From positions 1,736,001 to 1,800,000 of the forward strand of contig VSJF01000006.1 in NCBI GenBank assembly GCA_009739215.1: a stretch of DNA of 64,000 bases. The letters are read 5' to 3'. The position numbers and the translations under genes were made by a program. Origin of the DNA: Floccularia luteovirens (Eukaryota; Basidiomycota; Agaricomycetes; Agaricales; Squamanitaceae). The notes beneath the pieces were generated by a model. The model searched no databases and was not told where the DNA came from. It saw only the letters and a program-made list of their open reading frames with translations. This document shows, one piece after another, positions 43,921 to 55,930 of this stretch (positions within the stretch are counted from its first letter, which is position 1; each line of letters opens with the position of its first letter).

Positions 43921-46785
43921 TCATGAATCCGAATCTGCGAGGTTGCTCTGCCCCAATTTTCGTCTTCTTTCCCCAACCTTCCAAATAACATCCTTTAGTT
44001 CCTGGACAACTTCGCCTCCAGGTCCCCACATCTCTTTAATACCACCACCAATACTTTCCGTGCCACTCATTGTAGCATCATCACTAACCATTCCCAATCG
44101 AGAAGTAACCCCAAACCCGCTTTCCCTTTTCGCCTTCCTCAGAGCGATTCTCTCTTCCCGAGTCAACTTTGATCTCTCCCTCGAGAACGCAGCCGTGCTC
44201 GCAGAATCAGCTTCAAACACTTGTTCAAGACCTGGAGGCGGTAAATGTTGCGTTGTGGTGCTTATTAGGAGATGTATCGACGCGTCGTCTAGGTTCTCGT
44301 GTACATTAACAGTACCAATCGAATTGGATGGTAGATCGCCCACAACGTCCTCTGGTTCAGGTTTATCCGAGTCGTCGCTCGCGTCGTGCCCTAGAGCAGG
44401 AAGATCTTCATGTTCTTCTACCACATCCTCCTCTTCATCTTCTACCACAACAGCTGGACGTACAATATCCTCCAGCCGTCCGCGACCACGTTCACATTCC
44501 CTAAGTGCAACCCCAAGTTCATGACGAAGTCGTTCATATGCCTGAATAGCCATATGTTCATCCTTCTCCTCTTCTGCTGTCTCCGAGCGCGTTTGTGTCT
44601 GTGATGGAGAATCCGAGAACGGATCAGAATCTTCGTTCAATACGGCTACGCACTGATCCAGATGTTCTTTTGCATCTTCTAATGCGGATGAGATCGCGGA
44701 TATATGGGCAGCGAAGCGGGATAGATGACTTGGCATCGGCGCAAATGAGATTTGACTATCTAATCGAGACCTTCTCTTCTTCTTGTCAGCGCCACTAAAA
44801 GGTAGCCGCCGCACGAATGCTTCGTCATCTGAAGATGGAACTTCTCCTTCTATTCCTATAGGAGTAGGTGTCTGGTCGCGTAGCTTCTGCCTTTCCATGG
44901 CTTCCAACGCATCCGCAAGTCTAGCAGACGCATCCACGAAGGTGCTCGTTAAAAGACTCATAACGCTTCTTACATCTTCCCAGTACCCTTCGTCGTCTTC
45001 TTCCGAGAAGCGTAGAGCGAGAAGGTGTGAACATGTATATCGTTTAGATGCGAGGGCACCCTGCAGAACATTCTTTAGAGCGGAGACTGATAATGGATGC
45101 CGTGTTGTTTGCATTGTCGTAAAACGAGAAGCAGATTGAACGGTAGGTGATGCGTTACTACTACGTGGGCTCCTGTAGCCCATGCTGAGGTTGTGGTTGA
45201 GAGATTGAAAGTAACTGGGAGGCGGTGTACGGAATGCTTCAATACCATCACTCCTCCGTTTGCGATGCAGCTCCAAAGCAGCCACTCCAAAGGTTGCTTC
45301 GGTCATAGTCAATCTCTCAGGAGTGGTAGGCTCCTTCGACTCCGCATCTTCACGAACTTGGGTGAGACGGGTGGGACTCGTGATGGCGGGTGTTGCTGGA
45401 CCACTGACACTCGATGAAGATGATGAGAGGTTCGAAAGCCGACGTTCTCTTTGCGCAAAATCTTGTGCTAATGGGCTGACCGTTCTCTCATGGTTCGAAA
45501 GTGAGCCGTTCCAAGTGAATCGCTTGTTATTTTCTCGTCCAGGTTTAGGTTGTGAGAGCGACCATGTCCCAGATTTCGTACCTGGATAGGAGAACGGGCG
45601 AGTACTCATATCTGAAGGTGTTCCAGGTCGTATTGGAGATGGAGGGGCATACATCTCGGATAGCTGTGCTAATTCCGAGGGACAGGTAAGTGCAGATAGG
45701 AGTTGTCGAACATTATCGCATTGACTTTGAGCTGTTTGAAGAGATGAGTTGATGGCGATGCGGATAGATGATGTAGGTGAGGAAGGGCTTGAAGCCCCGT
45801 AATAGACACTGTTGGGCCGTTAATTTTGAGTTGATTGAATTTACACTTGCAATGATACTGACCTTCTGTCATCTTTCTCGATGAGATTTACAGCTTCTCC
45901 AACGAGCGATTCCCAAGAATTATTTGCAATAATTAAATCATCCAGGGTGTCTAGTGTCTAAAAAATAATACATCAATATCCGTTACTGGCACCCAAAAAA
46001 TGAGAACTCACAGGAGTCATATCTACTTTAGTTTTTGATATATTCTGGGGTGACATGAGTTTGAAAATAAGGAAGGATGTGGGTATGAATGACAAAAATG
46101 CAAGACTGGAATATCCACCACTGAGAAAAAGAGCAATTAAAACGATACACAAAGAAATCAACGCATAATGAGGATCTGGATCTGTTGATGAAAGAGGAGG
46201 TAGAGGGACAGGTTGGGTGTCAATGCTGGATGCTCTGCTATGTTGTAGTTTTCCTGGGATCGAAAAACGTCGCGAATTCGATTTGGAATGCGGATTAGAT
46301 AGATTCGTGGCTAATAAGGATGAAATGACGTTGTACTTGAATCGCTCGATGAAAGGGTTCGATGGAGTGTTGGCGGGGTGGGTGTATTCTATCCAGGAGT
46401 TGATAACCTATGAATAGAGACGATGCCGTTATTGATGTCCATACCAGAACATTGTTAGAGTTGACCAAAAATCGAACAACAGCATTGTGCGAAAATCACC
46501 GCTCTATAAAACCAGGGTAAGAAACTTACCTCTTCAATGCGAATCCAAAACTCTGGCCGCCATTCCACCTCATCCTCCCAAGATATGTTGATGTAGAGAT
46601 GAGCATCAGTGTCTATCTCCCGTAACAAATCCGCTGAACTCCCAGGCATTGTCTCCTGCGTCTCACCAACATCTGATACGAAGAACCGATTCTGGACTTG
46701 AGAAAGCGAGATATTATATCAAGATGAACGACATACCTCGCAAATACTGTTCTAGAGGATGCTCATCGAATAAAGCTTGGGCCAT
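43921..46785 (-). CDS. Vezatin / myosin-binding-domain membrane protein
   Basis: The start is at 46785 (exon 46737..46785, MAQALFDEHPLEQYLR), continuing from 46697 with VQNRFFVSDVGETQETM...EWRPEFWIRIEE. Next come INSWIEYTHPANTPSNPFIE and RFKYNVISSLLA, a hydrophobic pair of helices (YALISLCIVLIALFLSGGYS, LAFLSFIPTSFLIFKLM), TLDTLDDLIIANNSWESLVG, and a long last exon of 577 codons (43,921-45,654 and slightly upstream). The latter has low-complexity Ser-rich and acidic stretches and a helical end (EEERIALRKAKRE-like; ELKDVIWKVGERRRKLGQ). The FWxRIEE...NxWxEYTHP region matches the fungal proteins carrying the vezatin/myosin-binding domain, related to yeast Inp2, which tethers peroxisomes to myosin V. 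The role here is inferred from that family. Confidence 0.7.
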
Positions 46786-47677
46786 AGACTATACGGTTGA
46801 GAAAAAATTAAGAAATGTATGTGATGATGATGATCTGTCCTAGTCTCCACACGAAAGATAAAGTCGTTGACCGATACAGTACTTGAGGCTGGTTATAGGT
46901 TAAATAAGACGTTAGAAAAAGACAAGGAGAGAAAAAAAAATGAGAGCGATTTGGTTGAGAAATCTCAGAGACTTTCAAATTCACACTCCTCAGCTACATT
47001 GAGAGTAAACATATCGATTATGTAATACAAACTCATCATGTTTGTGCCTGTCAATTGCAACCGCGTGTATACACAATGCGACAACCACATTGACACTCAT
47101 CTATCCCTTAAGATTATTTTATGTATGGCTGTTCATTGAAGTCAAGTACCATAGTTTCATGACTAGGATTGTGTCGATTATACTTAGGCTTCAACAATGC
47201 CTACTTTTCCCCAATTTACCCGGATGGTTTATCCCCGGATTATCGTTGGAAAAAGTATATAATATGATAAGCGGGTGCATGTGAATCTGGTAACCATAAA
47301 CCTCCAATTTCTAACATTAACACATATATCCAATGCCCCGTATTTGATTCACTTGCACCTTGGGAGCATTATAGCAATGGTGACAGTCTGGGGATTTCTT
47401 CCATCACCCGCGCGGAATTCTCAGACTTCTAAGTGTCGGGGTAAATGTATCATTCAATGTTCCAGTGATGCCATCAGGGTCTCAGTAATATGATGTTCGA
47501 TTTGGCATCGCAACTCTTCCCACAGGAATCACCGCATAAAATAATCAACTTATTTAACGGCTAAAACTTCCCCTCCATCAGAAAGATTCGAAGGGTAGTT
47601 TGCATCAAAGCTTTATCTCATGTAACCCCCTATCAACGATAAACTGTTTCGCGATTAACCTACTTACATATAAATGG
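46786..47677. other. Intergenic region, nothing recognised
   Basis: Promoter side of the vezatin-like gene and 3' flank of the GST gene. Only short open frames without resemblance to known families. Confidence 0.45.
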
Positions 47678-48749
47678 TTATGCATATGCATATTCTCCAC
47701 CTCTCTCGATTCCCTGTAAATGTATTTGTTAATTATCACAACAAAGACACAAAACAAAGTCTTCACCCGTTTGTATGCAGGTCTAGGGTGGCAACTTCGT
47801 TTAGAGACAAAGAAACAAAAAGGACTAACGGGAAATGTACCTTGAGTGAACAACCTTGAGATATTCTTGCATTTTATGGCCAACCTCTTCTGCAGGAACT
47901 AACGTCATGAGGAATTCAATAGCGAAAGCCATTTGAAAATCTGCAGCCTGTTACGAAAGAAAACAGAAATAAGAAGAATTACCAGTCCAAAATGGATAGT
48001 CACAAACAGTAAGTTCAGGTCCACCCGCAAACCACACACTTTTCGATTTTTGCAGGTGACTCTCAATCTGTTGACCCACTTGGTCAGATAGATAGAAATG
48101 GGCGTAGGATGAAGATGGGTTTACAAAGTTCAAATGTTTCCTTAGCTCAGGCTGTATATATTGTTTATCAACCCTGCCCAATACCATGTTTGCCAGGGGC
48201 CGGATAAAGAAAGGTACATTTGCTGGTATTGCTTTCGTGAATAGCAATTTTTGAATGATGACTGGCATAAAAGAGCCTTCGGCGTAATGAGTAACTACCA
48301 GGTTCCAGTGAATTGTTGTTCATCAAAACTACCATGCAATTGTTGACGTACAATATAAATTATCGAGGCGTCCAGACTCGGGGGGTTCATATTTTCCCTT
48401 TCCATACTTTGAGATGATATATTCTTTTTTTGCATTCACAGAAAGTAAGTACCAGAAAAGTAAGGAGTTTGGATTTACCTACCAACTATCGCACCACTTT
48501 CAGCAAGTGTAACATCCCCATCAGTTATCCCGGGTGATTTACCAAGTGGAATTACTTCGATTAACTCTGGCGGCGCAAGTCCCATTGCATTTCGTTGATA
48601 TTTTTTGATGGTATACTCGACTTCTAATTCCTCCTGTAAACGAACGACGAAGGTAAGAGAAGCTTTGTAGAGATAAGTTAATACAAACTGACAAGAAGCC
48701 ATAGTACACGTTGAGAGCGAGAGTCGTTTAGATGGTGAACGGTCAACAT
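47678..48749 (-). CDS. Glutathione S-transferase
   Basis: GSTs conjugate glutathione to electrophiles in the cytosol. The start is at 48749 (exon 48693..48749, MLTVHHLNDSRSQRVLWLL, donor gtcagt), followed by EELEVEYTIKKYQRNAMGLA and PPELIEVIPLGKSPGITDGD with the thioredoxin-fold cis-Pro (KSPGI), then VTLAESGAIV with the conserved Glu-Ser glutathione contact. The helical domain follows (ELRKHLNFVNPSSSYAHFYL, SVWFAGGPELTVCDYPF, ADFQMAFAIEFLMTLVPAEE). Two small final exons (RPAYKR; GIERGGEYAYA) end at 47678-47680. This order matches fungal Ure2p/GTT-like cytosolic GSTs. A dead paralogue lies at 38,317-39,000. Confidence 0.88.
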
Positions 48750-49244
48750 TGTTTTGGATTAATCACTTGTATGCACTTCCAGCCCCAAGTTGTAGTAATA
48801 ACCTGCTTGTTTATAAACCTTTGTGTTTGGGTCTGATCATGTTTCGATGCAATGTTCGGAATTTACTCAGAACCGAGTGCTGCGTATGGAGTGTGTTTCA
48901 TTTGTATTTCTGGTTTGCACACCAAGATAACGGCACTTATCTTCACATCAGTCGCCTGGTGGATTTTCCACGACGTGGTGGAAGTTAGCTATAGTGAGGT
49001 ACAAAATCCTTACCCCTTACTATGGAAGCAGTCAAAGGAGAAGTAGAACCAATAAACTCACGGCATATACTTTCAAATTGAATAGCAAGAAGCTCTGCTT
49101 TGCAGACAATGAAGGTTTTTTCTGTTGTGGCACGGAATGGAAATTCCCGGATTTGTAGGACTTTGTCCAAGTCTAGGCCCTGCCCAATTTTGACTTTAAC
49201 TTTGATAAATTTGATGTGTAGCACTAACCTTCCCATCCATTGTA
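48750..49244. promoter_or_regulatory. Divergent intergenic region, GST and KAR5-like gene
   Basis: About 0.5 kb between two divergent starts. A minus-strand frame at about 49,070-49,225 (KVKIGQGLDLDKVLQIREFP...) is coherent but has no clear start or partners; it may be a remnant. The promoter role is inferred from position. Confidence 0.45.
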
Positions 49245-51702
49245 ATGTTGGCAAAAATCAATTTCACGTTCTTTATTCTCCATTTACCAGCTTATTGCGA
49301 TGCATTCTGGTGGGCGAGACCCGATGTTAGCTCTATCCCAACACTGGCGTTCGAGTCCCGCCCACTTGGTATGTTCTATTTATGTGGAAAAAACATTTAC
49401 ATCTTAAAAACTCAACTCTACCCAGAGACTTTGTCGAATAATGAAGTTGATGCCATTTTGTCAAGCCATGGTAGGTTTACTGCGTCATGTAAAAAAGTTG
49501 AACAATCCTGAGGATGGAAAATTTGGAAGCATCCCTTGAAAAATATTCCCATCGACCGGATTGCTTTTTAAGAGCGACAACCTTCATCAAGGAACGATGC
49601 AACGAACTTGATTTTCACGAAGGGGAGCGTATAAATGGTACGTATCGTTAGAGAGCATTCTCAGCTTTACACACCATACACTCTAGCCGCAATCATGATG
49701 ACACTCTGCGAAATTTCAACTGCAAAACATCATTCCATGCCTTTGGAATGCTTACATTTCTCACCTGTTCATCTCGGAAAGCATACACTTGAAGGTCAAG
49801 GGGAATGTGTGGAGTACGGAACGTTTAATTGGCGCATATAATGACCCTGAAAAAGTTTTTTCATAGCGCTTTTTCCAGGAGCGCCCAGTTTTGGTCAAGC
49901 TATTCAGGTTACCTAAGGGAAGTTTGTGCGTAATGTAACTTTATAGAGCGTCATTTAGTCTGAACCCTCTATATGCATATAGCCCAGTTGTGTTTTGCTT
50001 TTCGGAGGTGGAATGATATCGGCGAGTGATGATTTTCTGATGACTTTACCGCCTACTACAGAACTTCAACTTGTATTTCACAGATATGGCCAAAGAGATA
50101 TACCAAAACATAACGTTTGAAAAGCTTTCTTTTATTCGATTGCTGTTTGCGCGAGAGCAGTCATTTGCCTCAGAAATGCACAAATTTGGGTCGCATTTGA
50201 TGGTTAGTATATATTACCCACCGCAGATGATGATTAACTATTCTTAGGATATTCATGGAGTCTCTTCAAAATTGCAGTCCACCTCTGAGATTTTAGACAA
50301 GGCGTCCAAAGATGTTCTAGATGGTATTAATGATGACATGCGTAAAGTGAGAATTGTCCTTCGTGAAGCCTTCATTAGCCTGATGTTCCTGGACAGATTG
50401 CCACTAATTTTGAGAGTAATCTATCTGTTTCTCTATCGAAACAAAACGATGCAACCGCAAAAGCTCTGGCCCAGGTAAGCATCAGTTGCAATAATCCGGC
50501 TCAATAATAATGTAACCTAGATTGAAAATATATTGAACACTGCTTTCCGCCTGGTATGGCCCTGATTCACATCGTGGTTTGAGTCACTGGAATAACTTTC
50601 GTAGTATGAAACTGAACTAACAATTACGCTCCCACAAATCCAAAATCGCTTTGCTCACGAACTACAGACAGTCATGGAATACGCCCTTGTGCAACACCGA
50701 CAGTCTCTCGAGATTGCCGTATGTCCCTTATCAAATGATTCTCCGTACTTATGAAGTTGTTTTGGTCTTCCGAAAAGTAGAACATAGCCCAGAGCAAATG
50801 GAACGAATTTGCCAATAATTTTGACGGTTTGAAAGATGTTTGTTCCTCCCTTTTGTTTCCCATCTATCAACCAGATTAAGGTCCTCAAAGGACGTTGGTT
50901 CCCTCACCGATATCGCTGTCAGGACTGCGGCGTCACTTGACGAATCCGTACAGCAAGCTGGTGTTTTGAAGCAATCTCAACTGGAAGCGTCTATCTCCGC
51001 TGGTGTACTGGTGAAAACCCTTGACGAGCTGGTATCGCTGACTCATACCGGGTTGCTGCAAATTAACGATTCTGTGACTCTCATAAATCAAAGTCTGGTC
51101 CTGGAAGATAAACCAAATGACTGGATAATTACATCGGCCATCAGGATTATGGAAATAATGCTGCAAGGTCACTTCGAGAAAAACTCATTCCAGGAAGGGA
51201 CCGCACTGAAGTTTTTGCCGAACTAACATTTGCAGCCGACTTTTCTTCTGCGCGTGACTACTTTCGGCTGTCCATGTTTCGATATATCGGTCAAGTTCTG
51301 GTTTCCATATTTATTCTCATCCGGACAGGTTTCGCAATATTAATAGTACGTCAGACTTGAACCATTGAATATAGCCTTATCTCTGGATACTTTTGAGGAA
51401 GACGTCGTCGATATTTGTGTACGTTACCTACAAAAAGTTAATCAACCTGATTATAAGGCAACCCGAACTTCCGATCGTGTATGTTCTTTACCAGGTTTAC
51501 GCACTCTTCTTCCCACTTAAACCCGTGATGTTCTCAATTCAGGTCCAATTCAAGAACATCTTTCTCTGAAGCTCTTGGGTCGGTAATAGCACCTCATGCA
51601 ACATATTCTCAGGCTTATGCCTGGCAACCTCGTCTCCAGCTGCGGTCTAAGGTTAGGTCATCTCGTATTCCTGACAGACTTTGTCGTCCTGTTTCGTCAT
51701 AA
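49245..51702 (+). CDS. KAR5: KAR5-like nuclear fusion (karyogamy) protein
   Basis: Kar5/Tht1 proteins act at the nuclear envelope and are needed to fuse nuclei in mating. The start at 49245 gives a signal peptide (MLAKINFTFFILHLPAYCDA). Many short exons follow: ETLSNNEVDAILSSH, ASLEKYSHRPDCFLRATTFI, KERCNELDFHEGERIN, AIMMTLCEISTAKHHSMPLE, CVDAFSRSAQFWSSYSGYLR, and QLCFAFRRWNDI. Next are DMAKEIYQNITFEKLSFIRL, NFESNLSVSLSKQNDATAKA, TLPQIQNRFAHELQTVMEYA, and a long helical exon (SLTDIAVRTAASLDESVQQA...). A hydrophobic segment (MFRYIGQVLVSIFILIRTGF) and a basic tail end at 51700-51702. The conserved Cys pattern and SAQFWSSYSGYLRE signature support the family. One intron (50022..50083) has a GC donor. 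The join near 50,840-50,880 could not be made in phase, so a frameshift or an odd splice is possible. Confidence 0.75.
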
Positions 51703-54027
51703 AAATAGAAACGTGTATGCGAAAGCTTAAACTTAATGGGAGCGAACCTGTTTTTCCATACGAGAATTCTTTGGTCACCATACGCGTTCTTCTTTAAACA
51801 AAAACTTGGCATCCTCTCACGGAAGAACCCCTTTGCTATTGGGTAACAGACGATAACCCATGTCTATATCAATAGCCACTCTGATGGATCACGACACTGA
51901 CTGGATATACCTCAATACAAATGCTATTAGTGTATCAGCCCAATAATCTATATAGGGCAAAAATTTGACCTCGCAGGTGGTCTGTAGACCTTTCAATTGG
52001 CACCTCTCTCTTGAGCTTTGAATATAACGGTCACAAAATCTTTATAGGCCCAGTTTGAGGATACAAGTCAGGTGAAATCACTGTTATAACTGGTGGTGTG
52101 TGTTTTCAAACCTTGAAAATATGCATCTACCGATTGTATCGTGTTGGAAAACTGTTCTGATTTTATAACAAACCTTCGACTTTGTGATTCCAGAAAATAC
52201 CTAACTGGTGATATTCGGCATCCGATTGAAATGCGATGGAAACAAAGAATCAATAAGAATTTGATTCTACCCACAGCGGACCTCCACCTCAACCCGAATT
52301 CCCGGCACCATATCCACGCCGCATTGTGATTTTTTTTTGTATTTATTGTATGAAATGCTGGAAGAAGTAGATTAGGCCAGGGGGTTGGGTTGTTTCCCGA
52401 TGACTGGTTGAAGGCCCTGCGCATTAGCTCCGGCTTGTCACTAAAAGTCCGCGTTAGTGGTATCAGTAAGTGCTCTAGAATTTCAAAATTTGGAGTGGAC
52501 CCCAAAAAGAAAAATTAAGACTAGACTACAAAAGATCAGTTGCCGAGTGCGTGTGTCAGAAAACAGTATCATCAATGAAAATTTGAGAAAGCATTCGCAT
52601 TGAGAACCTCAAATTTGGGGATCGGAGCGCTGGGCGGTTTTTGCTAAGACAAAATCAGTAAATCATTGCTAAAAAACACGTAGTAGAGAGGAACTGCCGG
52701 TCTGGAACATAACGCAAGACTCACGTCATCTTCGTGTACTGGACTAGCCAACAACCCCATAAGACGCGTCAAGCTTGAGAAACACTCTGCCCTCATTGGG
52801 TATCAATGTCTGGATTAATAGGTATTAGCGGTCAACGTCTTGAGGTAAATATGGACACTCCAGTGTCACATAGATCACAAATGTGTTGTCACAATACCGA
52901 CTCGTCCGGTAAGTATTTCATAACCTCGCGACCGCAACAGGATCAAATGGGATCCACGGCGATTCATTTTCCTTCAATCAGATTGTATGCGCACACAGAC
53001 CTACGCAGCCTCGCCACGCACGCTGTATTGCCGGTTGTGGTAGTCAACTTTTATTATACATTCTGATGCCAACTTCTCAAGCATAAATCTTTCGGGCGCT
53101 TCGGATATCGTTTACACACTGATAATACGCAGCACTCTTACTTTCCCTTACGCAATAGAGCGTAAATTTCTAATTACCCGTGTGCATGTAGCTGGTTATC
53201 AAGAGCGCCTTTCTATAGATTCTTTCAGCCGAAGCACGACCATCTTCTGGATCGGGGGAATCAGGGGATGGCATATATGCACACCGATATCTGACAAATG
53301 CAAGATACGTAGAAGACCGGACGAGAGTGTGGAGAGAAATTATATGTAACGACTCTGCCAGGTAACCAATCCAAAACCGATTAACAGCTATCTAAACAAT
53401 TCGCCTTTCAATCTACTAGGACCCCAAACTAGTACCCTATATACATCTACAAGATCTAGAAGAATGGACGGAATCACATCTCTTGAAACCGAAACTCAAT
53501 GTAAAACTTGAGCATGAAAACAAAACACCTCTTTTAGATGTCTCCGGACAGGTACGGAGGGACTCATTCATTTGTACGTGTGAATTGTCATTAGAATAAA
53601 TACTCAGCTACCATGGGCGGCAGTCCTACACACCTCTTAACTTGGAATTTTAAAATTTGTCTTCATACAGGAAATTCAGGTCTTGTACTTTCCGGATCAT
53701 CGAAACCACGCAAGCCGTCGAAGAACTTGGCAGATATGCTTCCGATTTCAGAATATCCACAGATCTTTCTCTCGCCACTTTTTAACAAAAGTTCCAATTG
53801 ATTGAGCATTTTTGTGACATATTATGGTCAATGCTTTCACAAACAACAGAAATCATAACAGCCGTCCTGCACAGTCTCCAAAAATAGGTCCTTAATCATG
53901 ATAATTGATACTATGCAGCAGCGGTCTACTTCAGGTATGATTATGAATTTCTACCATGCAGCCAGTACAAAAGGGACACTCTCTACCATAATTTAACACC
54001 CCATCCTCTTTTCTAAAATTTTCAAAG
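51703..54027. other. Gene-poor region, 2.3 kb
   Basis: No gene recognised. The longest minus-strand frame (52,068-52,505) has no family resemblance and mixed composition. The stretch may hold decayed coding DNA and the promoter of P450 number 3. Confidence 0.4.
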
Positions 54028-55930
54028 ATGACTTCATACTGGAATCTTTTCCTAACTGCATCCCTTTTTTCCTCTCTTTTTGTTGTTGCTCAAAGTGTCA
54101 AACGTTTGCTCTTACATCCGCTATCACAGCATCCAGGTCCCATCCTGGCTGCTCTTACATCATGGTACAAAGCATATTTTGACATCATGATGGATGGCGG
54201 TTGGGCTGAGCATTTGGAGTATCTTCACGAAGTATATGGTACTATATTGTTTACCTTCCAGCAATGGCCATTTCTAATAATACTTGATCTAGGTTCAGTC
54301 ATTAGAGTTGGTCCTAATGAAGTACGAATGCAGTTTATGCGGATGTTAACCTTCTCAATACTCTCTATCATAGCTGCATTTTAGTGACCCTCGGGCTTAT
54401 GGAGAAATTTACGGTATGGGAACAAAATTTACCAAACAACGGGCACTGTACACATGTTTTGCCACCGACCTATCTGTATTTGCCCTTTTCGATCACCATG
54501 AAGCAACCCAAAGAAGAAATTTGATTGGTCCCTTCTTCTCTAGGCGAGCTATTCTTAAGCTAGAAACCGTGGTGCAATCGAAGGCAGGTGTTTGGGTCTA
54601 TAATTGTCATGAAGACCACTAATTTAATTTAATTTCTAGGTCGATGAGCTCATCACGAAATTGTTGAAATACCAGTTTAAAAACCAGCCTGTTGATCTTG
54701 ACGTGGCGTTTCGCTCCACTAGCCTTGATATCATCACTTCATACTGTTTTGCGACATCAGGAAAACGCCCTGGCGATGATGACTTCCAACAAGATATCAT
54801 TACTGCTATGGATAATACGTTACCCATGGTCTGGATCTTCAAACACTTTCCATTTGTGAAGAAACTTCTTTTAAGTGTTCCCGAGTCGTTCGCTTCGGTC
54901 CTCAAGCCGAGCACAGTGGGAATTATCGAGCAACGCAGACAGATGGGCCAACAGATCGACGAGATAATGAAAGACCCGACCAGTTTATCAAATGCCGGGC
55001 ATGAGACTCTTTATCATTACTTCTTGACTCCCCAGCCAGGAAATCAACGCTTACCCCCAGTGACCCGAGACTGGCTATTGGATGAAGGTCTCTACATGCG
55101 TTTCGCCGGAAGTGACACTGTTGGTAATACCTGCATCGTCGCTACATTTCATATTCTTAAGAACAAGGACGTCTATCTTACGTTAATGGAGGAACTTCGG
55201 GACAACTGGCCAGATAAGGACCGCCGAATCCTTTTTGAGGTCTTGGAGAAACTGCCCTATCTCGTAAGCCGCAAAAATTCCCAAACATCACTTTTTCATT
55301 AATCGCGGGGTTTATATTGCAGACAGCTGTAATCAAAGAATCTTTAAGAATGGCGCATGGCGTTGTTACCCCGTTACCCAGAATTGTCGGACCGACGGCT
55401 GCTGAGATCTCAGGCGTATGCGTTCCAGTCGGGGTATGTGCATTATTTGTTTTCTTCTTGAATATTCGTTTCTGAGCCTCTTGCTTCGACAGACCGTAGT
55501 ATCCATGGGTGCCACGATTATGCACCACAATCCGAGAATATTTCCCGACCCTTCCAGATTTTACCCGGAAAGGTGGCTTCAAGAAGATTCGAATGAACTT
55601 GATAAATATCTTGTATCATTTTCGAAAGGACCCAGAAGTTGTCTCGGTATAAAGTTCGCATTTCGTTTGCTCAGATTGAAGTTTTGGATGACTTATTTCT
55701 TGTTGCTTAGTCTTGCGTGGTGTGAGCTATATCTCATACTTGGTAATATTTTTCGAAGAATCGATTTTGACCTTGACAAAGCAAAGTAAGCCATTTGATA
55801 CCTGATGCAGAAATTTCTCCCTCAATTGAATATGCATCATAGCTCTGAAACTATCAGCTTCCGTGAATACTTTGTTCCAGTCCGTCGTGGCCGACATTTA
55901 CACGCTTATGTCAGGCCATCCGTGGCTTAA
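54028..55930 (+). CDS. Cytochrome P450 monooxygenase 3 (trichodiene-oxygenase-like class)
   Basis: The start at 54028 gives a membrane anchor (LFLTASLFSSLFVVAQSV) and the hinge HPLSQHPGPILAALTSWYKA. Then come GSVIRVGPNELHFSDPRAYG, HHEATQRRNLIGPFFSRRAI (helix C region), LDVAFRSTSLDIITSYCFAT, the I-helix RFAGSDTVGNT, the K-helix IKESLRMAHG (ExxR), NPRIFPDPSRFYPERWL, and a canonical heme loop FSKGPRSCLGIN with intact Arg and Cys. After LAWCELYLILGNIFRRIDFD the protein ends HLHAYVRPSVA at 55928-55930. All introns fit gt...ag. The motif set resembles the fungal class of trichodiene oxygenase and benzoate hydroxylase-like P450s; the substrate is unknown. It looks intact, and no partner biosynthetic genes are adjacent. 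Confidence 0.85.

Noticed and set aside
43859..44524. Long plus-strand open frame rich in Ser and Pro
   Set aside because: It is antisense to the acidic and Ser-rich last exon of the vezatin-like gene; no start context or family.
48985..49254. Minus-strand frame (KVKIGQGLDLDKVLQIREFP) between GST and KAR5
   Set aside because: Coherent, but it overlaps the KAR5 signal-peptide exon and has no start or joining exon I can support; kept only as a note.
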